NCBI GenBank assembly: GCA_013416795.1
Contig: RQSC01000002.1
Coordinates: forward strand, 66,942 to 130,941
DNA from: Prasinococcaceae sp. CCMP 1430
Taxonomy: Eukaryota; Prasinodermophyta; Palmophyllophyceae; Prasinococcales; Prasinococcaceae
Length of the DNA stretch: 64,000 nucleotides
Direction: 5' to 3'
The position numbers and the translations under genes are program-made. Below, piece after piece: positions 39,402 to 49,089 of the stretch (position 1 is its first letter; each line of letters opens with the position of its first letter). Below the pieces are notes generated by a model that ran no database searches, had not been told where the DNA came from, and saw nothing but the letters and a program-made list of their open reading frames with translations.

Positions 39402-41552
39402 ATGCTCGACATCAACCTGTTCCGCGAGGACCGCGGCGGCAACCCCGACCTCGTGCGCGAGTCGCAGCTGCGGCGGTACGCCGACGCGGGGCTCGTCGAC
39501 CGCGTGTGCGAGGCGGACGCCGCGTGGCGCGAGGCGCGACATGCCCTCGACATGCTGAACGGCGACTTCAACGCCGCCAACAAGCGCGTCGCCGCCAAGA
39601 AGAAGGCCAAGGAGAACGCCGACGAGGAGATCACCGCCGTCAAAGCCATCGCCGCCAAGATCGCCGCGGCCAAGGCCGCGGAGGCCGAGGCTGCCGAGGC
39701 CGCGCAGAAGAGCGTGGCGCCCATTGGCAACCTGGTTCACCACAGCGTGCCCGTGCACGATGACGAGGACAACAACGTCGTCGAGCGCACGTGGGGCGTG
39801 GCGAGCAGCGAGGGCAAGCCGCACAACCACGTCGACCTCATGTACATGGCGGGCCTCACGGACCTGGAGAAGGGCCAGCAGGTTGCGGGCAACCGCGGGT
39901 ACTTCCTCAAGGGCTGCGGCGTGCTGCTCAACCAGGCGCTGATCAACTACGCCACGGGCTTCCTCGCGCGCCGCCAGTACACCCCGCTGCAGACGCCCTT
40001 CTTCATGAAGAAGGACATGATGGCCAAGTGCGCGCAGCTGAGCGAGTTCGACGAGGCTCTCTACCACTGCACCGGCGACGGCGACGAGAAGTACATGATC
40101 GCCACGTCGGAGCAGCCGATCTGCTGCATGCACGCTGGCGACTGGATTGACCCCAAGTCGCTGCCGATCCGCTACGCGGGCCTCTCGACGTGCTTCCGCA
40201 AGGAGGCCGGCTCCCATGGCCGCGACACGGCGGGCATCTTCCGCGTGCACCAGTTCGAGAAGGTGGAGCAGTTCGTCATCACCTCCCCCGACGGCGACGA
40301 CTCGTGGCGCGCGCACGAGGAGATGATCGGCATCTCGGAGGAGTTCTACCAGTCGCTGGGCCTGCCCTACCAGGTGATCAACATTGTGTCGGGCGCCCTC
40401 AACGATGCCGCCGCCAAGAAGTACGACCTCGAGGCGTGGTTCCCTGCGTCCAAGACCTTCCGCGAGCTCGTGTCGGCGTCGAACTGCACCGACTACCAGA
40501 GCCGGCGCCTCGAGGTGCGTTACGGCTTCAAGAAGGCCGGTGAGACCAAGAAGCAGTACGTACACATGCTCAACTCGACGCTTACTGCGACCGAGCGCAC
40601 GCTGTGCTGCATCGTCGAGAATTATCAGACGGACAAGGGCATCGTCGTGCCCGAGGTGCTGCGCCCGTTCATGATGGGCGTTGAGTTCATCCCCTTCGTG
40701 CGCGACGCACCCGAGCAGCCGGCCCCCAAGAAGTCTAAGGGCGGCGGCGGCAAGGGCGGCAAGGGCGGCGACGGCGGCGCCAAGAAGGGTGGCGACGGCG
40801 GCGCCAAGAAGGGTGGCGACTCGAAGACCGGTGAGAAGGGCGCGAGCGGCGGCGCCGCCGGGGGCAAAGGCAAGGGCAAGGGCGGGGATGCGCAGCCCAA
40901 GGGTGGCAAGGGTAGCGATGCGGGCAAGGGCAAGCAGCAGCAGGCCGCCGGTGGCGGCAAGAAGGACAAGAAAAAGGCGGCGCCGCAGGAGCCTCCGGTG
41001 GAGCTCGTGGTGCCGTCCAAGAGCGGTGCGACCGCCCCCTTCTCGAAGTCTGACGCGCGCGCCCTTCGCATGTTCTGCACGGAGGCGCAGGTCAACCATA
41101 ACGTTGTCGAGGCCGACAGCGCAGCTGGGGCCGCCGCCGGTGTGGGCGCTGCCGCGGTGCCGCTGCTGGTGGACCTCGACGGCACTCTGATCACGCAGCC
41201 CGTCAGCATCATGCGCCACCTGGCCGCCAAGAAGGGCAACCCCATGTTCCCAAATGGCGCTGATGCCGCTGCTATCCGCGTGGAGCAGCTGCTGGAGTGG
41301 CAGGCGACCACGCTGCGGCCGTCGCTGACTGGCGCGGCCGGTTCGGGCGCTGCTCCTGGCTGCCTCGCGTCCCTGGAGGGCTGGCTGAAGGAGAGCGCGG
41401 GCAAGTACATCACGGGGAAGGGCTTCACCGCGGCTGACATCGCCATTGCGATGGACCTCGCAGATGCCAGCGTGGAGGGCTATGCGAAGGTCGGCAGCTG
41501 GCTGGAGACCATGCGCGCGCGCCCCAGCTACGCTGTGGCCGTCGAGGCCTGA
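39402..41552 (+). CDS. Seryl-tRNA synthetase fused to a C-terminal GST-like domain
   Basis: A single exon gives 716 aa; a usual cytosolic SerRS is about 450-510. Residues 1-120 form the tRNA-binding coiled-coil arm (MLDINLFREDRGGNPDLVRE). The class II catalytic domain follows (about 130-440): LTDLEKGQQVAGNRGYFLKG, TPFFMKKDMM, TSEQPICCMHAGDWI, motif 2 FRKEAGSHGRDTAGIFRVHQ, and motif 3 region NYQTDKGIVVPEVLRPFM. Residues about 443-528 are a Gly/Lys-rich linker. Residues about 531-716 resemble a GST fold of the tRNA-synthetase type (EF1-gamma/AIMP-like): PFSKSDARALRMFC, VPLLVDLDGTLITQPVSIMR and FTAADIAIAMDLADASVEGY. Such domains usually mediate multi-synthetase assembly. The ATG at 39402 matches the conserved start. 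Confidence 0.93.
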   Translation: MLDINLFREDRGGNPDLVRESQLRRYADAGLVDRVCEADAAWREARHALDMLNGDFNAANKRVAAKKKAKENADEEITAVKAIAAKIAAAKAAEAEAAEAAQKSVAPIGNLVHHSVPVHDDEDNNVVERTWGVASSEGKPHNHVDLMYMAGLTDLEKGQQVAGNRGYFLKGCGVLLNQALINYATGFLARRQYTPLQTPFFMKKDMMAKCAQLSEFDEALYHCTGDGDEKYMIATSEQPICCMHAGDWIDPKSLPIRYAGLSTCFRKEAGSHGRDTAGIFRVHQFEKVEQFVITSPDGDDSWRAHEEMIGISEEFYQSLGLPYQVINIVSGALNDAAAKKYDLEAWFPASKTFRELVSASNCTDYQSRRLEVRYGFKKAGETKKQYVHMLNSTLTATERTLCCIVENYQTDKGIVVPEVLRPFMMGVEFIPFVRDAPEQPAPKKSKGGGGKGGKGGDGGAKKGGDGGAKKGGDSKTGEKGASGGAAGGKGKGKGGDAQPKGGKGSDAGKGKQQQAAGGGKKDKKKAAPQEPPVELVVPSKSGATAPFSKSDARALRMFCTEAQVNHNVVEADSAAGAAAGVGAAAVPLLVDLDGTLITQPVSIMRHLAAKKGNPMFPNGADAAAIRVEQLLEWQATTLRPSLTGAAGSGAAPGCLASLEGWLKESAGKYITGKGFTAADIAIAMDLADASVEGYAKVGSWLETMRARPSYAVAVEA

Positions 41553-41665
41553 GCAGCGCCTCCGCATGTAAGCGTCTTTCTCGCTAGACAAACACGCAAC
41601 GGAGGGCTGGCGCGCCAGACAGAGGGATGTGTGTTCAATACAGTCGCGTGCGTCTCAGATTGTGC

Positions 41666-42925
41666 TCATGCGGAAGGGCGCCTGGAGCGCGCACTGACTT
41701 CGGCAGCGCGCACCGAGCCCTCCTGAGCGTAGATTGCTAGGCTAGCGAGCGATGTAGCGGTCATGCCGTAGCCCAGCGCGTCCACGGCGAACGCAGGCGG
41801 GAAGTCCAATGCCTTTTCCGTCATTGCCGCGAGCACGAGCGCCAGCTGTAGCACCGTGTTCACCTTGGACACGAAGTGCGGCTCCAGCGGCTTGGCGGCG
41901 GTGCCATCGCTGGTGTCAACGTTGAAAAAGTGCGAGACGGAGCGCACCGCGCGCACGCCGCCGAGTTCGTGTGCGCGCAGCGCAAATGCGCCGCCGAGAA
42001 GCGCAGCATCGCGCCCCATCGACACAGCCACCAGCCACGCCGGGAGGTAGCCTGCGTACCCCATCGCGCCCACCGCGCACAACAGGAAAACTTTGTCTGC
42101 GAGCGGGTCGAGATAGGTGCCGAGCACCGACTGCTGGTTGTACTTCTTCGCGTAGTAGCCGTCAGCCCAGTCGCTCCAGCCTGCAGCAATCAGGAGGGCG
42201 AGTGCGGTGCTGTCATGGCCAGCGAGAAGCAAAGACACGAAGGCAGGCCCGCCTAGCAGCCTCGCGAAGCTCAACGCGTTTGACACAGTCAGAGGATTCG
42301 ACGTCGCCCACCAATGCGCCACATCATATGTCACGTCATGGCGCCCCCTCGGCCCGTGCGCGTGCTGCTGCTGCTGCCCTTGCTGTTGCTGCCGCGGTGG
42401 TGGCGGCGGCAGGGGCGGTCGAGGCCGCTGGTCCCGGCGCGGCTGCTGCGTCCTGGCTCCTGCGCTTGCGCCATGCCGGGCGTGCTGCTGTGCATAGCCT
42501 CGATCGCACCAATGCTGCTGCTGGTAGTGCGGTGGCCGTGATGCAGACGCCGGGCTCATAGAGCCGCGCGCGAGCGCGTTGCTACAGGCAGACGTGGCCG
42601 CTGCCGCGAATCCTCGCAGGGTGCTCGCGCGCCAGCGCCCTGGGATGCCATCCCACGATGCGACGCCCAGTGGAAGCCATGCTGCAGGCGCGGACGGTTG
42701 TGACCGCGTACTCGCGCTGCGCGAGCACGCTCGCAGCGCTCCAGCGCACTGATCCCATCGCCGCGCCCGTCCAGCGCTGCCGTTGTACTGAGCCGCTGCA
42801 TTCGTCCCCATGCCACCACTGCCACCAACGCACGCCACCGCCTCAGCAACTGCCGCAGCAACACGCACTTGGCGTCCGTCCGCGCGCCGGCGTGCGAGCA
42901 GGAGCGGCGATGCCGCAGGCGTCAT
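41666..42925 (-). CDS. Cardiolipin synthase, CDP-alcohol phosphatidyltransferase type
   Basis: About 419 aa from the ATG at 42925. The C-terminal about 220 residues carry NPLTVSNALSFARLLGGPAF and the catalytic motif SDWADGYYAKKYNQQSVLG followed by TYLDPLADK. This is the D-x2-DG-x2-A-x8-G-x3-D-x3-D signature, with Lys where Arg is usual after the Ala. Four to five membrane helices follow. The enzyme condenses phosphatidylglycerol with CDP-diacylglycerol in the mitochondrial inner membrane. The N-terminal about 200 residues are Arg/Ala-rich (possible mitochondrial presequence MTPAASPLLLARRR) and then Gln/Pro-rich low complexity. It is tail to tail with SerRS (113 bp) and diverges from CNOT3. 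Confidence 0.9.
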   Translation of the reverse strand: MTPAASPLLLARRRADGRQVRVAAAVAEAVACVGGSGGMGTNAAAQYNGSAGRARRWDQCAGALRACSRSASTRSQPSAPAAWLPLGVASWDGIPGRWRASTLRGFAAAATSACSNALARGSMSPASASRPPHYQQQHWCDRGYAQQHARHGASAGARTQQPRRDQRPRPPLPPPPPRQQQQGQQQQHAHGPRGRHDVTYDVAHWWATSNPLTVSNALSFARLLGGPAFVSLLLAGHDSTALALLIAAGWSDWADGYYAKKYNQQSVLGTYLDPLADKVFLLCAVGAMGYAGYLPAWLVAVSMGRDAALLGGAFALRAHELGGVRAVRSVSHFFNVDTSDGTAAKPLEPHFVSKVNTVLQLALVLAAMTEKALDFPPAFAVDALGYGMTATSLASLAIYAQEGSVRAAEVSARSRRPSA

Positions 42926-43651
42926 CGCCGCGTGGGGGACGGTGGTCGGAGCGCCCCTAGCGCGCCGCAGCGGCCACTCTCCCACCTTTCCCCCACTCTG
43001 TACGCCCTACTCCCGCGAGGCGCGCCCCCGCGCCCCAGCGGCGGACACCGCGGGGGCGCTCAGAGCTGCGCGCGGCACACTGCGCGCCGCACTCTGACTT
43101 GAGGTTGCGGCGGCGCTGGCTGCAGAAGGAGCTGTAGCCGAGGCGGTGGTGTCCGTGCGCGATACGCGCGTGCCTGCGTGCCTCGTGCCTGCGCCCCAGC
43201 GCGCCTGCGTGCGGTGTGACACGTGTGCATGTGTCGGTAGCCCCCGCGCTGCGCACCCGGTGGGGCAACTGCGACCGCGCACTTTTTCGCCGGCGCAAGC
43301 AGTGCCCCAAAGCGCGCGTGCGGCGCGGCGCCACACCGTGCGCGCGGCGGAAAACGCACACGGGACACGCTGCGGGCTGTCGGGGAGGAAGATCGGCGTG
43401 GGGGCAGGCGAGGAGGAGCAGGTCTCTTTCGCACGTGGGTGGGTGGGGAGGGGAGGGGGGGGGGAGCTGCGCGCTTGTCGGCCCCCGCGGGGCTGTTTGG
43501 CCATTTGGCGTGCAGCCCTTTTTTTGGCTCGCGGTTGCATCACCGACTCACCAGCAACAGTCGCGACTGCCGTACAGCACGTGGCCGTCCAGCTGCTACT
43601 GCGTGCAAGAGCGTGTCACACGACTGGACCGCGGCGCAGGGCTCGTACGCG
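42926..43651. other. Divergent intergenic region between cardiolipin synthase and CNOT3
   Basis: 726 bp. Frames on both strands are low-complexity only. A G-rich tract (about 43439-43466) and a T7 tract (43519-43525) are present. Presumed promoters of both genes. Confidence 0.45.
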
Positions 43652-46006
43652 ATGAGTACGACGAGGAAGCTCCAGTTGGAGATCGACAAGACGCTGCGCA
43701 AGCTGCAGGATGGCCTGCGCGAGTTTCAGGTGTTGTGGGACAAGTTGGAGGCCGTTAAGTCGGACGCGCACATGCGCGACCGTGCCGAGGAGACGTTGAA
43801 AAAAGAGCTCAAGAAGCTCCAGCGCGTGCGCGAGCAAGTTCGCGGCTGGATCGCCAACCCGGACGTCAAGGAGCGTCAGGACGACCTGCAGCGCGCGCGG
43901 CGCCAGATCGAAGAAGAGATGGAGCGCTTCCGAGCCTTCGAGCGTGAGAGCAAGACCAAGGCCTTCTCGAAGGAGGGGCTGAAGAAGAAGACAGAGGTAG
44001 ACCCCGAGGAGGAGAAGCGCAACGACGCAACTGCATCTCTGAACGCCATTATCGAGCGCCTCCGCGAAAAAATCGATGAGTACGAAGCAAACGCAGAGCG
44101 CTCACAGCCAGAAAGAAAGCACTCCAAGGGTAAGAAGAAGCACAACAAGGCCGAAGAGACCACGTCTGGAGAGCTCATGGCGCACGTCGGACACGGGGCG
44201 GGCTATGCGGCGCTCTCGGAGGCGGACAAGGAGCGCGTCTGCAGCCACGAGGAGCACATCGCCAAGATCGAGCTCTGCAATCGCCTCATCGATAATCGTT
44301 CGATAGAACCCGGTGTGGTTCCCGAGCTCGTCGAGCAGCTTGACATGTATCTCGACACGTGCGATGACGAGGACACTGCTTTCTTGTCAGATTTTTACAT
44401 GTACGACGACATAGGCTTGGATCAGCACGCCGCCACCGCAGCTGCGGCTGCCCTCACACCTACGGTCGCAGCTGCGATCATGCACCACGGCCAGGCCACC
44501 GAGGACAAGGAAGATTCCTCAGAGACGCATCTTGATGCGGCTGAAAGTAGCTCTGCGCCCGCGACAAAGACGAAGGCCGAGCTTCGGGCCGAGAAGAAGA
44601 AGGCCAAGCTCGAGGCCAAAAGGGCTGAGAAAGTGGAAAAGAAGGAAAGGGAGAAGGCGGAGAGAGAGAGGGAGAAGGCCAGAGATGGGAAAGAAGAGGA
44701 GAAGGCGGATACGGGGGAGGCTGGTACGGCAGACAGCGCCACGAAACACACAGCGCAGCCCACCTCCCCGACGACGGCAAAAGCTGTGACTACCCATCAA
44801 GCAGCCGGCAGCACCGATCCGATGTCTAGATCTACGGTGTCGCAGTCTACCGATGGGCCCGCAACGGACGCTCAAGCAGCAGCGCAAAAGGCACAGCCAA
44901 CACCGGTAGCGGACGTGGGCTCTGTGCAAGCACTGGCGTCCAGGACGCACGGCCCCACCGACGCACAGCGCTCACGCTCTTCTGCGTCGGTGCCAGGCTC
45001 CCCCACGCAGTCCCCGATGGGCACTGTCACGTCAGCCATGTCGGCGAGTGTTCCGAGCATGGATGCACAGATGTCTTCGCTGTCTCTATCGACTCCGTCG
45101 CTGCCACCTTCTCGCGACAGCAGCGGCGCGCAGCAGGGGCCGCCATCACATCCCGCGGTGAAGGGAGTGGGCCTCGATGGACAGGCTAAAACCGCGCCCG
45201 CGCAGAGCACACGGGGAGAGGCAGCTCCGAGGGGCTTGACAATTGCAATGTCCACGGCGCCGGCAACGCCTCCACCGCCACAGCGGCCACAGGGCAGCGC
45301 GCACCCGCACGTTTCTCCGGTACCACAAATGCCCCCCCCAACCGCGCAACCTCCGCTGCCTCCTCCTGGCCTTGCGCTCCTCCTCCGACAGCAGGGACCG
45401 ATGACGACGCCCGGCGAGCCTGGCGCAAGGAAGGGAAGCGAGAGCCTCTTCGGCTCGACGGTCGAGTCCCCCACTCTCTCTCCCGGGGGGGCGATATCGA
45501 AGGGCCGGCTCAAGCAACTCCTGGACGCGTCCTTCCAAAGCAAGCCTCGCCCCGAGGATCGTGAGGGCGTCTCTCCAGGCCTCGAAAACCTGGACGCGTT
45601 TGCGACGCGCGGGTCACAGCCGACGCCCGCCGTCGACGATCTCCCTGCGATCGGCTTCGGACGGCGCTTTCCAGCAGCACCGCAGCATGCACACGTTCTC
45701 ACCTCGTACCCATGGACAGAACAGCAGCGTACGCCTGGGCACGCCAGCGCCGCAGCCGAGCTCTTTTACGTTGTGGACAATGAGCAATTGCTTTTTGCGT
45801 TCCACTTTCAACAAGGTGGATACCTCCAGCTCGCAGCAGCGAAGGAACTTTGCCGCCGCGGATGGCGCTTCGACATGAAACAGCGCGCGTGGTTCACGCG
45901 AGCACAGGAGCCCCAGGAGGTCAATAGTGCCTACGAACGGGGCGCGTACGTGTACTTTGACTCGCAATCGTGGAGGCAGGTGAGCATTGATGACCTTACT
46001 TATTAG
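43652..46006 (+). CDS. CNOT3: CCR4-NOT complex subunit 3 (NOT3/CNOT3)
   Basis: A single exon gives 784 aa. The N-terminal Not3 domain (about 1-250) opens STTRKLQLEIDKTLRKLQDG and contains KELKKLQRVREQVRGWIANP, MERFRAFERESKTKAFSKEG and LLDTYLD-like FLYDD equivalents (SDFYMYDDIGLD). A long disordered middle is rich in Lys/Glu, then Pro/Ser/Thr. The NOT box lies at about 698-784 (ELFYVVDNEQLLFAFHFQQG, GWRFDMKQRAWFTRA, YVYFDSQSWRQ). CNOT3 holds CNOT2 and CNOT1 in the deadenylase and links it to slow codons. ATG 43652 coincides with the conserved first residues. Confidence 0.95.
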   Translation: MSTTRKLQLEIDKTLRKLQDGLREFQVLWDKLEAVKSDAHMRDRAEETLKKELKKLQRVREQVRGWIANPDVKERQDDLQRARRQIEEEMERFRAFERESKTKAFSKEGLKKKTEVDPEEEKRNDATASLNAIIERLREKIDEYEANAERSQPERKHSKGKKKHNKAEETTSGELMAHVGHGAGYAALSEADKERVCSHEEHIAKIELCNRLIDNRSIEPGVVPELVEQLDMYLDTCDDEDTAFLSDFYMYDDIGLDQHAATAAAAALTPTVAAAIMHHGQATEDKEDSSETHLDAAESSSAPATKTKAELRAEKKKAKLEAKRAEKVEKKEREKAEREREKARDGKEEEKADTGEAGTADSATKHTAQPTSPTTAKAVTTHQAAGSTDPMSRSTVSQSTDGPATDAQAAAQKAQPTPVADVGSVQALASRTHGPTDAQRSRSSASVPGSPTQSPMGTVTSAMSASVPSMDAQMSSLSLSTPSLPPSRDSSGAQQGPPSHPAVKGVGLDGQAKTAPAQSTRGEAAPRGLTIAMSTAPATPPPPQRPQGSAHPHVSPVPQMPPPTAQPPLPPPGLALLLRQQGPMTTPGEPGARKGSESLFGSTVESPTLSPGGAISKGRLKQLLDASFQSKPRPEDREGVSPGLENLDAFATRGSQPTPAVDDLPAIGFGRRFPAAPQHAHVLTSYPWTEQQRTPGHASAAAELFYVVDNEQLLFAFHFQQGGYLQLAAAKELCRRGWRFDMKQRAWFTRAQEPQEVNSAYERGAYVYFDSQSWRQVSIDDLTY

Positions 46007-46574
46007 CTGGGATGACACGGCCGCGCGTCTACTCTCCAGGGTCCACTGGCGGTTGTCGCGAGGCAAGGCTGACCCTCCTGCCCGCCCTCGCCCGCGCCCC
46101 CGCCAACGCCCGTCGCCCACGCGCTGATGCACAACACGCGCAGGTGCCCGTGATGAATGCACAAGTGCACTACTGTGCGTAGCCGCTGAGTGTGTGGCGG
46201 CGAGAGCGCACGCACACCATGACGTTCAAATGCGCCAGCGAGCGAATACGCGCAACGCCTCGAGCTGACTCTTGTCGGGCTTTGCCCCCACTCTCGCTCC
46301 TCCCAGCCGATGTCCTGCACATGCCTGTGGCATAGAATCGGGCGAAAGGCGTCGGGTGAGCGATGTCATCCCAAGTCGAGCTGTGCTATCCAGTGCTCGC
46401 CACCCATATCAGTGGCCGCAAGCGATCGCTTCCCATCGCGCCGATGATGCGCGCGCCGCGCGGACGCTGCTCTCGTGCACTCTGCGCTCGTAAGTGCCCC
46501 ATCTGAAGCATGGCTTGTCTTATGCACAGCCGGCAGCGCCGGGTGTAGCGCACATCGCCACCTCGCTGCGCTGC
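46007..46574. other. Convergent intergenic region, nothing recognised
   Basis: 568 bp between the CNOT3 and TRAP beta stops. Only short low-complexity frames; no RNA gene or repeat seen. Confidence 0.4.
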
Positions 46575-47407
46575 CTATCCCTGCAGTTCCTTGAGGGCCG
46601 CCTCGCGCTTCCGCCTCTGGCTGGCCGCCCTGCCCGCGCTCACCGCCGCGTTCACGAAAAAGAGCGACGTGATGGCGACCACGGCGACGAACACCGTCAG
46701 CCAGTCGCGCACCGTCTGGCAGTACCCAAGAGACGCGTACTTGCCAAACTCGACAGCCTGGTTCACGCGCAGCTCGAGCGGCGAGATGACAACAAGACCA
46801 CTGATGATGGTCGACACGCCGCTCTGCACCTCCCCGTCGGGGTATGGCGTATATGAGACGGTCGCCGCGGCGGTCTCAAGCGCGCCCACGAGCTTGGGCT
46901 TCAGCACAAACGTGTGCGTGAAGGACGCGCCGCTCGCGATCGAGTCCACCGTCGCTGCGGGCTGGCCCTCGACGAACTCGAACGCGTCTGGGCTCCATGT
47001 GGTGTCGCTAATCGACACCTGCGCCGCCGCACTGCACAAGCAGACGCCCAAGCGCGGGCACACAAGATGCGTCAGCCGACTGGGCGCCGCAAGTGCCGCC
47101 TGCCGCGGACCCGTGGCGCGGCAACACGAGCGCGTCCAGCTGCCGCAGCAGACATCGCGCGGTTTGCGCAGTCACCGATATGCGCTCACACGCGCGCGCC
47201 CCCGCCACTGCTGCCGCCGTCGCAACCGACGCACCCTGCGCCCGTGTTGTACGCGGTAAGCGCGACGGTCATGTTCATGCCCTGCACCGCGCTGCTCTCC
47301 ACGATGGCCTTCTCCAGGATGATGTGCGCCGCATCCGCGTCGCCCGCCGCCCCCGCGCTCGCGCCGGCCGCGATCGCGAGCGCGAGCAGCGCCCCGGCGG
47401 ATCGCAT
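46575..47407 (-). CDS. SSR2: Translocon-associated protein beta subunit (TRAP beta/SSR2)
   Basis: Two exons, 47407-47235 and 47031-46575 (intron 203 nt, GTGCGT...TGTGCAG), join in frame to 209 aa, near the family size of about 185. Exon 1 encodes a cleavable signal peptide (MRSAGALLALAIAAGASAGA) and the start of the lumenal beta sandwich (AHIILEKAIVES, GMNMTVALTAYNTG). Exon 2 completes it (VSISDTTWSPDAFEFVEG, SFTHTFVLKPKLVGALET, ATVSYTPYPDGEVQSGVST) and then gives one membrane helix (WLTVFVAVVAITSLFFVNAA) and a basic cytosolic tail. TRAP beta sits next to Sec61 in the ER membrane. It is head to head with RAMP4, 696 bp apart. Confidence 0.88.
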
Positions 47408-47532
47408 CCTCTCCCGCCGCGCGCGCGCGATCCCTCCCCTCCTCCCTCCCGCGGGCCCGACCAGTCCTCCCGATCGCCCTCGCCCTCGGCGCGCGCCACC
47501 CCCAAGCGCTGCGGGCGCGGAGTGGCGCCCCT

Positions 47533-47563
<31 letters not shown>

Positions 47564-48103
47564 GCTCGAGGGCCCGATCGCAGGCGCCCCGCAGCGCCAC
47601 ATTTAAAAAAAAAAATAAAAAAGCCCACTCCACTGGCGATTCGGGACGGCCTCAAAATGATCCCATCACTGACAATCAACGCTAGCCAGATCTGGCTGGC
47701 GTCGCATCCGTTCGGATGCGCTGGCAGCGCTGCTGCGACAGGCACACGACCGACAGAGCCGGCTTTTTTTTTTTTTCTGGACCGCGCGGAGTCACCGGGC
47801 TGGCTGGCTGGCGCCCACGCCGCGTCGTTTTTTTTTTTTGTTCCCGCTTGGCGCTGGTGTTTTTGCGGCCCGCACGCGCGCCGTCTCCGCGTTTTGTGAC
47901 AGCGGACGGGGTGCGCGTGCTCGAAATCTCGGCGTTCCTCGGCGTCGCGCGCAGCGGCGGCAGCGCTGCTGCCCGCGTGCCCGCGGCAAACAGCCGGCCT
48001 TGGTTTTGGGCGGGCGGCGGCGCTGCCGAGGAGGGCTGCCGCCGCCGCCCCGCGCGCCAGAGCGCGCGCGAGGGAGCCGGTCCCCGCCCCCCTGCAGGCA
48101 ACC
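47408..48103. promoter_or_regulatory. Shared divergent promoter region of TRAP beta and RAMP4
   Basis: 696 bp between two start codons of ER translocon genes. It contains an A11 tract inside ATTTAAAA...TAAAAAAG (47601-47622), a 14-bp perfect palindrome AGCCAGATCTGGCT (47684-47697), an 18-bp stem CGCATCCG-TT-CGGATGCG (47703-47720), a T13 tract (47764-47776) and a T12 tract (47828-47839). The function of these sites is inferred only from position. Confidence 0.6.
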
Positions 48104-48780
48104 ATGGTGCGCACCCCCCCTTCCCCCCCCGCCCCTCGCGTCGCCTTTCCCGCCCATCTCTCTCTCAGTGTGTGTGTGTGTGTGTGATTGAGTGCGTGTT
48201 GGGGAGCGTGAGGGGCGCCAGGGGCCGCAGCGGGTGCTGCGAATTGCTGCTGGCGCGCCCACCGGACTCCCCGAGGGGGGCGGCGGGCGGGGCCATCCCG
48301 TGTGGCGCTGCACCCGCGCGCGTGCGCCGCGCGGCGAGGCGCTGCCGTGCTGACCCGGCGCCTGCTTGCGTCGCTGCGGCCGCGCACCACCGGGAATGCT
48401 CGGCGCAGACCAAGTCCAAGCGCTGCATGGCCGCGAAGAACGACCGCTTCGCGGCAAACATCCTCAAGCGCGGGGAGGTGCCCGCGAGCTTGTCGGCGGT
48501 GCGTGCGCGCTGGTAGGGACCGCGCCGAGACGACCGCGGCCTATTCGGGCGTGCGCGCGCGTGGTGGCGCTGCGCGAGCCGAGACTTTCCGCGCAGCTGA
48601 CCGCCGCGCCGCAATTTGTTGCCTGTGTCTGCTCCTGCGCCGCGCTCCGAGTAGAAGAAGCAGTCGCCTTTCACAGTGGGCCCGGTGCTGCTGGCGTTCT
48701 TCCTGTTCGTCGTCGTGGGATCGTCTCTGTTGCAGATCATCCGCACGGCCACGAGCGGCGGCATTGCTTCCGAGATGTAA
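48104..48780 (+). CDS. SERP1: RAMP4/SERP, ribosome-associated membrane protein of the translocon
   Basis: Three exons: 48104-48106 (only the ATG), 48409-48498 and 48664-48780. Introns are 302 and 165 nt, donors GTGCGC and GTGCGT, acceptors GCGCAG and AAGCAG, all phase 0. The product is 69 aa: MTKSKRCMAAKNDRFAANIL then KRGEVPASL, and a tail-anchor helix VGPVLLAFFLFVVVGSSLLQ followed by IIRTATSGG. It matches the plant RAMP4 pattern in length and order (M-T-x-SKR, RF-x-KNI-x-KRG, VGPxLLxFFxFVVxGSSxxQIIRTATSGG). RAMP4 binds Sec61 and stabilises nascent membrane proteins. The family start MTxSKR is reproduced only if the ATG-only exon is used; it sits in a good context (GCAACCATGG). An internal ATG at 48427 is the alternative. 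Confidence 0.88.
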
Positions 48781-49089
48781 GCGCGGGCTCACGCAAGCCT
48801 CTCTCGCGCCCGCGCGCGAGGAGGGAAGGAAGCACCCCTTGCTCCTCCGGAGCTGTACCACTACAGACTTCCTCTGCCATCGGCGCACCGCGCACACGCT
48901 TGTCACCATAGCCACCACAGTAACTAAGACGAGCCGTCCGGCGAGGATTGACAAGGCGGAGCCAGCGCACGATGGCGGGGCCAGCGCGCGATGGCGCGCC
49001 CGCGTCGCCGGGGGTCCAGCGCGGCGGACGTTGCTGCAAATCGACTCTTGACTCAGACTGACTGGTTGGGGAAATTACACGCTACGCAC

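Noticed and set aside
39036-41591. 851-residue open frame on the minus strand
   Set aside because: Antisense to SerRS-GST; a product of GC-rich codon positions with no family similarity.
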